A DNA stretch of 13,577 nucleotides from contig JAUHZM010000051.1 in the NCBI GenBank assembly GCA_030426005.1, forward strand, positions 1 to 13,577. The letters run 5' to 3'. Made by a program: the position numbers and the translations under genes. The notes beneath the pieces were generated by a model. It was not told where the DNA came from. It did not search any database and saw only the letters and a list, made by a program, of their open reading frames with translations. This DNA comes from Gammaproteobacteria bacterium (GTDB lineage: Bacteria > Pseudomonadota > Gammaproteobacteria > Arenicellales > Arenicellaceae). How positions within the stretch are numbered: position 1 is the first letter of the stretch; each line of letters starts with the position of its first letter. Below, one piece after another: positions 7,456-13,577 of this stretch.

Positions 7456-7528
7456 CGAGTTCGGCCGTTGTGGCTGCCAGGTAATGTGGCAGTTCTAGCG
7501 AAGTTTAAGTCGCCCTTTGGTGCGGGTT

Positions 7529-7537
7529 TGATACACT
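7529..7537 (+). promoter_or_regulatory. Extended -10 element immediately before birA
   Basis: TGATACACT (TG, one base, then TACACT) ends 6 nt before the birA ATG at 7544. Transcription would start at or next to the ATG. No -35 is visible at 16-18 bp, and no Shine-Dalgarno lies upstream of the ATG. Confidence 0.4.
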
Positions 7538-7543
7538 AGCGCG

Positions 7544-8492
7544 ATGCTAGATAACGATAAATTACTCTTCGCCCTTAACAACCATGATGGTGTGTCAGGG
7601 ACGGTCTTGGGGCAGCAGCTCGGGGTGTCTCGAGTTGCCATTCAAAAGCGAATCCAGAACTTGACAGACAACGGGCTGCCGATTGAGGCAGCGCCCGGCG
7701 TTGGTTATCGGTTGCCAGACGGGGTGTCGTTGTTGAGCGAGCAGCAATTGTCCGCCGCGCTTAACAATGACTTGATTCATTCGCTCACTTTGTTTCAGAC
7801 GATCGAGTCTACTAACTCTTATTTGTTGACCCAGCCGATTGACGTGGGGCAGGCGCGGCTGTGTGTGGCTGAGGCGCAGAGTGCTGGGCGTGGCCGTCGT
7901 GGGAATGAGTGGCTGTCAGCGCCGTACCGCAATGTGATGATGTCACTTAGCTGGGGATTTGAGCGCTGGCCAGAAACCATCACTGGTTTGGGCTTGGCCG
8001 TGGCGTTAGAAGTGGCTGAGTATTTGCGCGAATCCTTTGAAATTAACGTGCAAATTAAATGGCCCAACGATTTGATGGTAGACGGTGCCAAGTTGGCTGG
8101 CGTACTCATAGATGTAGGAGGGGAGTCGACAGGTGCATGCAATGTGGTGATCGGGCTTGGGCTCAATGTGCATCAACCCGATTGGTGCATATCAGTGGCA
8201 AGACTTGGCTGGTTTAGGGGTGACTTGTGATCGCAATGATCTTGTGGCCGGGCTGGCCAGCAGCTTGACCAACATGCTGGCAGATTTCGCTGTGAGTGGT
8301 TTTGCGCCGAGAACGCAGCGCTGGAATCGTTTGTCTGAGTACGCCGGAAAACGTGTACGGGTGCTGGGAATGGCTGATTCTTTAGAAGGGGTTATGGCTG
8401 GTGTGGACGAGATGGGAGCGCTGTTGATAGAAGTCGACGGGCAAGGTGTCACTCGGGTGGTCGATAGTAATGTGAGCGTGCGTTTGTCGTGA
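7544..8492 (+). pseudogene. birA: birA, biotin operon repressor / biotin-[acetyl-CoA carboxylase] ligase, frameshifted in this sequence
   Basis: BirA activates biotin with ATP, attaches it to the biotin carrier of acetyl-CoA carboxylase, and represses biotin genes. The first part (7544-8230, 228 codons to a TGA) carries the N-terminal winged HTH (LGQQLGVSRVAIQKRIQNL), the biotin-loop GRGRRGNEW, KWPNDLMVDGAKLAGVLIDV (the lysine-containing core) and VVIGLGLNV. The rest is in another frame, through to the TGA at 8490-8492: YQWQDLAGLGVTCDRN, RWNRLSEYAGKRV and the SH3-like C-terminal domain ending VSVRLS. The two frames overlap at 8157-8230, and the match moves from one to the other near 8171-8195 (CAACCCGATTGG). 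Going from the first to the second frame needs one base skipped (net +1 or -2). Compared with E. coli BirA, about 5 residues are missing there, so a deletion of about 14 nt is one option. birA is normally essential, so an assembly error or real damage must be told apart. Confidence 0.85.
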
Positions 8493-9220
8493 ATTTGCTG
8501 ATCGATATTGGGAATACGCGTACTAAGTGGCTGCTACAGGATGGTGGTGTGGCGCACGCGCGTGGTGTGGTAGCGAATCAGTCGCTTGCAACGCTAGATT
8601 TCTCCGAGTTCCAAGTCGACACTGCTATCGCTTCCTGTGTTGCGAATCAGCGTGTGTTTGATTTAATAGAAGCGCAAGTGCAAGCGGAGCTTGGGGTTGA
8701 TCTTCAGCGTGCGCTCGTGACCGAGCGTGCAGGTGGACTCACAAATGCGTATCGACGGCGCGATCAGCTTGGTGTTGATCGCTGGTTGGCCGCCATTGGG
8801 GCGTATCATTTAGCTCCAGGTCGTACCTTGATAGTGGTCGACGCGGGCACTGCACTCACAGTCGATCTTGTTACGAGTGATAATGTATTTCAGGGTGGGG
8901 TGATACTGCCTGGCGTGCGTTTAATGCAGGAAAGTTTAATCGGAAATACAGCGGGGATTACGTCAGAGCCCGCGGATGTCGTTTCTGTCGTGGGACAGAC
9001 GACTCAGGAATGTGTGAACGCAGGCGCGCAATATGGTGCTGCCGGCGCAATTGAGCGCATAGTGAAGGAATTGGCAGTTTGGCGCGGATCGGATGGCGCG
9101 CATGACCCAGTGGTGATGTTGTGTGGTGGTGATGCTGAGCGATTGTCAGCGTTGTTGGCGATTGAGCATCGAGTTGAAGCGGATTTGGTTTTCGGTGGCC
9201 TGTCTGTGGTATTGTCTTAG
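8489..9220 (+). CDS. coaX: Type III pantothenate kinase
   Basis: CoaX phosphorylates pantothenate with ATP, the first step of coenzyme A synthesis, in the cytoplasm. The 243-residue product begins with LIDIGNTRTKW (phosphate-1 motif; D6), then GVDRW at 95-99 and VVDAGTALTVD at 116-126, followed by GGVILPG: the ASKHA-fold signature of type III enzymes, with the usual length. The GTG start at 8489 overlaps the birA stop as GTGA (8489-8492), a strong sign of translational coupling and of a birA-coaX operon, an order common in Pseudomonas and relatives. No separate Shine-Dalgarno is needed or clear. The coupling means that the frameshift in birA, if real, should reduce coaX translation, though the second birA frame is still open to 8492. 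Confidence 0.95.
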   Translation: MNLLIDIGNTRTKWLLQDGGVAHARGVVANQSLATLDFSEFQVDTAIASCVANQRVFDLIEAQVQAELGVDLQRALVTERAGGLTNAYRRRDQLGVDRWLAAIGAYHLAPGRTLIVVDAGTALTVDLVTSDNVFQGGVILPGVRLMQESLIGNTAGITSEPADVVSVVGQTTQECVNAGAQYGAAGAIERIVKELAVWRGSDGAHDPVVMLCGGDAERLSALLAIEHRVEADLVFGGLSVVLS

Positions 9221-9259
9221 GCGATAAAACGTCTTTAACTCATGTTGGGAAGTCAATAG

Positions 9260-9964
9260 ATGCGATTCGCCGTCCTGCTTGCAGCCTGTCTGGTGTTGTT
9301 AAATGTGGTTGTTTTTCTGTGGCCTAGTGGTGCAGCGTATGCGCCTAATGTGCATGCAGCTAGAAAAGATGTTAATCCACATTTTATTCGCCTGAATAAA
9401 GAGATCGAAGAGCGGTTCTTTAGTCAAGTGGCTGCGGAAGCCGGAGTGGTGCCAGCTGGGCAGGAAGTGCAGTTGGCTGCCATATCTAAACCTGGTGAGG
9501 CCTGTTATCGACTTGGCCCTTTTATGCATCGAGAGAATTACGAGTTAGCGCAAGCGGTGTTGTTGAACGCGAATCTTGAATATCGTAAATCAAAACGCGC
9601 GAGTAAAACTTCTGATGTATTCAGGGTCTTCCTGGGGCCATACGAAACCCGCGAGCAGGTTGCTGACGCGCGGACCGATCTGAAACGCAATAATGTGTTA
9701 GATCACTTCGTTCGAAAGCAAGATGATGGTAGCTATATTATTTCGCTAGGTATTTACAGTACCCAGGAGGCAGCGGACACGGCGGTTGAGTTGTTTGACG
9801 GTAAGTTGAGCGGAGTGCAAAAACAAGGTGAAGTGGTCGTGTTGCCAGAGAGTTACTGGTTGCATTTTTCGATGACTGACCAGCAAGCGTCAAGGTTGCA
9901 GCTGTCCGCCATGGATTGGGGTGAGCAATCAGCAAAGATGGGATTGTATCCCTGTAATGGATAG
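9260..9964 (+). CDS. Membrane-anchored SPOR-domain protein
   Basis: The 234-residue protein has one N-terminal hydrophobic segment (about 3-22) after a single Arg, which fits an inner-membrane anchor with the rest in the periplasm. Two segments resemble the SPOR fold: CYRLGPF at 82-88, VFLGPYETREQVADA at 123-137 and SYIISLGIYSTQEAA at 158-172, the last being the typical beta-strand plus 'F/YST.E.A' helix start. SPOR domains bind denuded peptidoglycan at division sites. The C-terminal part (about 190-234) is extra, and C82 and C232 could form a disulfide. GGGA at 9247-9250 is the ribosome site, 9 nt before the ATG. The gene follows coaX by 39 nt, in the position of the SPOR gene found after coaX in Pseudomonas, so it is likely cotranscribed. 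Its exact role is not known. Confidence 0.85.
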   Translation: MRFAVLLAACLVLLNVVVFLWPSGAAYAPNVHAARKDVNPHFIRLNKEIEERFFSQVAAEAGVVPAGQEVQLAAISKPGEACYRLGPFMHRENYELAQAVLLNANLEYRKSKRASKTSDVFRVFLGPYETREQVADARTDLKRNNVLDHFVRKQDDGSYIISLGIYSTQEAADTAVELFDGKLSGVQKQGEVVVLPESYWLHFSMTDQQASRLQLSAMDWGEQSAKMGLYPCNG

Positions 9965-10033
9965 CATTAGTGGTGAGCTAAAAACGACAATTTTTAATTC
10001 CGAATAAATAATTGTTTTTTTTTGCAAGAATCG

Positions 10034-10062
10034 TTGTAATTCCGAGAGAGTCGCCATAAAAT
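10034..10062 (+). promoter_or_regulatory. Promoter of the tRNA-tuf operon
   Basis: TTGTAA (10034-10039), a 17-bp spacer and TAAAAT (10057-10062, 5 of 6) form a good sigma-70 promoter. A G/C-rich discriminator GCGCCACC follows, typical of stable-RNA promoters under stringent control. The A/T-rich stretch 9985-10025, with a run of T, could act as an UP element. The start would be near 10069, 15 nt before the first tRNA. Confidence 0.7.
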
Positions 10063-10083
10063 GCGCCACCTGAACGAGGTTAA

Positions 10084-10159
<76 letters not shown>

Positions 10160-10235
10160 TTCAGTTTTTATTGAATGTAGGCTCGCTGCTTCATTGATTA
10201 AGTTGCTTGAAGCGGGTTATCAGAAATTGATGTTT

Positions 10236-10320
10236 GGTGGGGTGGCCGAGTGGTTAAAGGCGACGGACTGTAAATCCGTTCTCTCTGAGTACGCTGGTTC
10301 GAATCCAGCCCCCACCACCA
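10236..10320 (+). tRNA. tyrU: tRNA-Tyr (anticodon GUA)
   Basis: It is 85 nt with a long variable arm (class II) and CCA encoded. The acceptor stem is GGTGGGG / CCCCACC with discriminator A. The anticodon loop CTGTAAA gives GUA. Confidence 0.97.
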
Positions 10321-10415
10321 TTCACATCAATATTTCCTGCTGACTGATTGCAAATAGTGACTTGATCTGGAATGCATGGATCTGCCTCGATTGCCAGTTG
10401 TGCGGTTCCAGATGT

Positions 10416-10489
10416 GCGGGTGTAGTTCAACGGTAGAACCTTAGCCTTCCAAGCTAATGATGTGGGTTCGATTCCCATCACCCGCTCCA
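10416..10489 (+). tRNA. glyT: tRNA-Gly (anticodon UCC)
   Basis: It is 74 nt with CCA encoded. The acceptor stem is GCGGGTG / CACCCGC with discriminator T. The anticodon loop CTTCCAA between TTAGC and GCTAA gives UCC for GGA codons. Confidence 0.97.
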
Positions 10490-10584
10490 GTTTGTTTTGT
10501 CTGGTGAGAAAACCCTGGCGATTCTTTTTACAGGCTTTCCGCGAGTTTGTGAAGTTTTACAGCGGTGCGCTGGATTTGTTTTAA

Positions 10585-10659
10585 GCCCACGTAGCTCAGG
10601 GGTAGAGCACTCCCTTGGTAAGGGAGAGGCCATCGGTTCAATTCCGATCGTGGGCACCA
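10585..10659 (+). tRNA. thrT: tRNA-Thr (anticodon GGU)
   Basis: It is 75 nt with CCA encoded. The acceptor stem is GCCCACG / CGTGGGC with discriminator A. The anticodon loop TTGGTAA between CTCCC and GGGAG gives GGU for ACC codons. It is last in the cluster before tuf. Confidence 0.97.
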
Positions 10660-10666
10660 TGAATAT

Positions 10667-10694
10667 AGCTGGTTGAATTTTTCAATTGGCTTTT
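10667..10694 (+). terminator. Weak hairpin after the last tRNA, possible terminator or processing site
   Basis: AGCTGGTTGAA and TTCAATTGGCT pair over 11 positions (three are G-T wobbles) with a TTT loop and are followed by TTT. The stem is A/T- and wobble-rich, so any termination would be partial, allowing read-through into tuf. Confidence 0.35.
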
Positions 10695-10731
10695 GGTTCA
10701 GCTTAACCTTGTGTTTAGCTGGGCGATTAGT

Positions 10732-10760
10732 ATGCCGGAGGCGTTTTGCGCCTGCGGCAT
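10732..10760 (+). other. Stem-loop in the tRNA-tuf intergenic region
   Basis: ATGCCGGAGGCG (10732-10743) pairs with CGCCTGCGGCAT (10749-10760): 11 pairs with one G-G mismatch and a TTTTG loop. A weak T-rich stretch (TTAGTAGTTTT) follows instead of a clean T-run. It may be an attenuator or an RNA processing or stability element between the tRNA and tuf parts of the transcript. Confidence 0.5.
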
Positions 10761-10780
10761 TAGTAGTTTTGCGGTTTGGT

Positions 10781-10814
10781 TTGTCATTTTCTTGTCATGC
10801 TGATCTGCGATAAA
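10781..10814 (+). promoter_or_regulatory. Pho-box-like direct repeat with a -10 element upstream of tuf
   Basis: TTGTCAT-TTTC-TTGTCAT (10781-10798) is two identical 7-mers 11 bp apart, close to the PhoB repeat, and GATAAA (10809-10814) follows after exactly 10 nt, as at the porin promoter. The alternative reading is a sigma-70 promoter with TTGTCA hexamers, but the second hexamer is only 11-12 bp from GATAAA and the first 22 bp. Phosphate control of tuf is not expected from known biology, so the assignment stays tentative. Confidence 0.3.
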
Positions 10815-10852
10815 GCGCGATTACCCTTCGTAAACTGGGTGGTGCGCAAAAT

Positions 10853-10874
10853 GATTACCGGCTGAGCCGGTATC
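10853..10874 (+). other. Stem-loop in the tuf leader
   Basis: TACCGGC (10856-10862) pairs perfectly with GCCGGTA (10866-10872) around a TGA loop. GA/TC can extend it across a one-base bulge. It lies about 50 nt before the tuf start and has no T-run after it. Confidence 0.5.
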
Positions 10875-10925
10875 GTGTTTAGTTGGTAATTGTTTAACGA
10901 AAGAACGAGTAGATAGGTTAATACT

Positions 10926-12110
<1,185 letters not shown>

Positions 12111-12118
12111 ATTGAGTG

Positions 12119-12142
12119 GAGCTCTCGATTCGTCGGGAGCTC
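12119..12142 (+). other. Hairpin with TTCG loop between tuf and rpsJ
   Basis: GAGCTCTCGA pairs with TCGGGAGCTC (10 bp, one G-T wobble) around a TTCG tetraloop, starting 8 nt after the tuf stop. No T-run follows (AACGATAAG), so it is not a standard intrinsic terminator; it may protect the tuf mRNA 3' end or be a processing site. TATAAG at 12156-12161 just downstream could be a -10 for the S10 operon, but no -35 is seen. Confidence 0.55.
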
Positions 12143-12192
12143 AACGATAAGTCACTATAAGAATATTTATATTTTAAGGTTATAGGTTAACT

Positions 12193-12510
12193 ATGAGCGT
12201 CGAAAATCAAAAAATTCGTATTCGACTGAAAGCATTCGATCACCGCATGATCGATCGCTCGGCACAAGAAATTGTGGACACGGCTAAGCGCACAGGCGCG
12301 ATGGTATGTGGCCCAATTCCTCTGCCAACTCGCGTTGAGCGACTGACTCTGCTGCGTTCACCACACGTGAACAAAAAAGCACGAGATCAATTCGAAGTAC
12401 GTACGCACAAGCGCATTGTCGATATTGTTGAGCCAACTGACAAAACAGTAGACGCGTTGATGCGTCTTGATTTGGCAGCCGGTGTAGACGTTGAAATTAA
12501 GGTTAACTAG
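12193..12510 (+). CDS. rpsJ: 30S ribosomal protein S10 (NusE)
   Basis: The 105-residue protein matches E. coli S10 (103) closely: IRIRLKAFDHRMID at 8-21, AKRTGAMVCGPIPLPTRVER near 31-50, SPHVNKKARDQFE near 55-67 and VEPTDKTVDALMRLDLAAGVDVEI at the C-terminus. It is a 30S head protein and, as NusE, joins NusB in antitermination. It is the usual first gene of the S10 operon. The ribosome site is weak (TAGG at 12183-12186), and the sequence just before the ATG resembles the one before tuf (AGGTTAA then CTATG). Confidence 0.98.
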   Translation: MSVENQKIRIRLKAFDHRMIDRSAQEIVDTAKRTGAMVCGPIPLPTRVERLTLLRSPHVNKKARDQFEVRTHKRIVDIVEPTDKTVDALMRLDLAAGVDVEIKVN

Positions 12511-12568
12511 GACTTCGGTTTTCACTGATAAGTCCCTCTAACCAATCACTAATAGAGTTGATAGAAAA

Positions 12569-13210
12569 ATGTCACTTGGATTAATTGGACAAAAAGTAGG
12601 TATGACGCGCGTCTTTCAAGAAGACGGTCGTTCAGTACCTGTTACGGTGGTCGAAGTTTCTGCCAACCGCGTAACGCAAGTCAAAACCGTAGAAACCGAC
12701 GGTTACGAAGCGGTACAAGTTGCCAGTGGTGAGCGTCGCGCTAACCGAGTTTCTAAAGCAATGGCTGGGCACTATGCTAAAGCCAATGTTGCACCAGGAA
12801 CTCGTTTGGTTGAATTCCGCGTGAATGCTGCGGATGCTGAGCTGGAAGTTGGATCTGAAATTAACGTCGATCTGTTTGAGGCTGGCCAGAAAGTAGACGT
12901 GCAAGGCACGACTATTGGTAAAGGTTTTGCTGGTGGTATGAAACGTTGGGGTTTCGGTGGCTTGCGTGCAACGCACGGTGTCTCTGTCTCTCACCGTTCA
13001 CTGGGTTCAACCGGTCAGTGTCAAGACCCAGGTAAAGTCTTTAAAGGCAAAAAAATGGGCGGTCACATGGGTGCGCGCAAACGTACTCAGCAAGGTCTAG
13101 AAGTGGTCCGCGTAGACGCAGAGCGTAACGTCATCTTGGTTAAGGGTTCTGTCCCTGGATCAAAAGGTGGCAGCGTGATCATCAAACCTTCTGTAAAAGC
13201 TAAGAAGTAG
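12569..13210 (+). CDS. rplC: 50S ribosomal protein L3
   Basis: The 213-residue product begins GLIGQKVGMTRVF and continues with TTIGKGFAGGMKRWGF near 114-129 and THGVSVSHRSLGSTGQ to residue 150, then DPGKVFKGKKMGGHMG. Gln150 is at the place methylated by PrmB in E. coli L3. L3 binds 23S rRNA near the peptidyl-transferase centre and is an early assembly protein. It lies 58 nt after rpsJ and 9 nt before rplD in S10-operon order. No strong Shine-Dalgarno is seen before the ATG at 12569; the C-terminal Lys-rich tail (KPSVKAKK) is typical. Confidence 0.98.
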   Translation: MSLGLIGQKVGMTRVFQEDGRSVPVTVVEVSANRVTQVKTVETDGYEAVQVASGERRANRVSKAMAGHYAKANVAPGTRLVEFRVNAADAELEVGSEINVDLFEAGQKVDVQGTTIGKGFAGGMKRWGFGGLRATHGVSVSHRSLGSTGQCQDPGKVFKGKKMGGHMGARKRTQQGLEVVRVDAERNVILVKGSVPGSKGGSVIIKPSVKAKK

Positions 13211-13219
13211 GTCGATATC

Positions 13220-13577
13220 ATGGAACTTAAACAACAAAACGGATCAGCTTTGAAAGTTTCTGACGCTGTCTTCGGCGCGGACTACAACGAAGCCCTGATT
13301 CATCAAGCTGTGGTTGCCTATCAAGCAGGCGCACGCCAAGGTACACGCGGACAAAAGAACCGTTCTGCTGTGTCTGGTGGTGGTGCTAAGCCTTGGCGCC
13401 AAAAAGGTACTGGCCGTGCACGTGCTGGTACATCACGCAGTCCAATCTGGCGTGGTGGTGGTAAGACTTTCCCTGCCGTGACGCAAGACTTCTCGCAAAA
13501 AATGAACCGCAAAGCTTACCGCTCTGCAATTCGTTCTATTTTGTCTGAGTTGGTTCGTCAAGCGCGTTTGGTTGTGG
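13220..13577 (+). CDS. rplD: 50S ribosomal protein L4, partial (3' end off the window)
   Basis: The frame from ATG 13220 is open to the window end (119 complete codons, about 60% of a typical 200-residue L4). It matches E. coli L4 by eye: MELKQQNGSALKVSDAVFG at the start, DYNEALIHQAVVAYQAGARQGT near 26-47, then KPWRQKGTGRARAGTSRSPIW and SILSELVRQARLVV at the cut end. The basic segment around residues 40-85 corresponds to the extended loop that enters the 50S exit tunnel. In enteric bacteria L4 also regulates its operon through the leader RNA; no such leader structure was recognised here. It begins 9 nt after rplC. Confidence 0.97.
   Translation, partial: MELKQQNGSALKVSDAVFGADYNEALIHQAVVAYQAGARQGTRGQKNRSAVSGGGAKPWRQKGTGRARAGTSRSPIWRGGGKTFPAVTQDFSQKMNRKAYRSAIRSILSELVRQARLVV

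Noticed and set aside
7473..7497. A terminator-like stem (CTGCCA / TGGCAG) between the CysH-like gene and birA
   Set aside because: It has a 6-bp core only and no T-run beyond TT; it was not firm enough to list.
9980..10024. A possible terminator after the SPOR gene (ACAATT ... AATTGT followed by a long T-run)
   Set aside because: The stem is only 6 weak base pairs with an 18-nt loop; the A/T-rich stretch is better read as part of the tRNA promoter region.
10254..10660. Minus-strand open frames over the tRNA genes (with WIRTS- and GIEPT-like peptides)
   Set aside because: They are antisense translations of tRNA-Tyr, tRNA-Gly and tRNA-Thr, a well-known source of false protein entries.

Overview
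The window looks like chromosomal housekeeping DNA from a gammaproteobacterium. The strongest evidence is the block birA-coaX-SPOR gene, then tRNA-Thr(UGU)-Tyr(GUA)-Gly(UCC)-Thr(GGU), then tuf. This is the same tRNA order as the E. coli thrU-tyrU-glyT-thrT-tufB cluster. A close YbiT-type ABC-F protein and an outer-membrane porin with a C-terminal Phe agree with this. No insertion sequence, prophage, CRISPR array or other mobile element was seen.

Layout. (1) 1-1185, minus strand: a SLC13/DASS Na+-coupled anion transporter, cut by the left edge. It diverges from a small lipoprotein gene (1291-1527) that ends in a clear intrinsic terminator. (2) 1610-2830: an OprP/OprO-type porin gene with a well-formed Pho box, a 5'-leader dyad and a strong terminator. 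(3) 2967-6634: a probable three-gene operon of ybiT, an alpha/beta hydrolase and a soluble M48 zinc protease fused to a TerB-like domain. (4) 6769-7455: a divergent PAPS-reductase-family protein. (5) 7544-9964: birA (disrupted by a frameshift in this sequence), coaX (4-nt overlap with birA) and a membrane-anchored SPOR protein. (6) 10034-10659: a four-tRNA operon with a good promoter. (7) 10926-13577: tuf, rpsJ, rplC and the first 119 codons of rplD, i.e. the start of the S10 ribosomal protein operon.

Most genes are recognisable and ordinary; no wholly new multi-gene system is evident. Three points deserve most attention. The tuf gene has tufB-type upstream context (tRNAs) but tufA-type downstream context (rpsJ), so the secE-nusG-rplKAJL-rpoBC-rpsLG-fusA segment that often separates the two copies is absent; this is either a real tuf-tuf rearrangement or an assembly collapse. 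The essential gene birA is split by a frame change near 8171-8195. Pho-box-like repeats with the same 10-nt spacing to a -10 element occur both upstream of the porin (convincing) and upstream of tuf (surprising, possibly chance).
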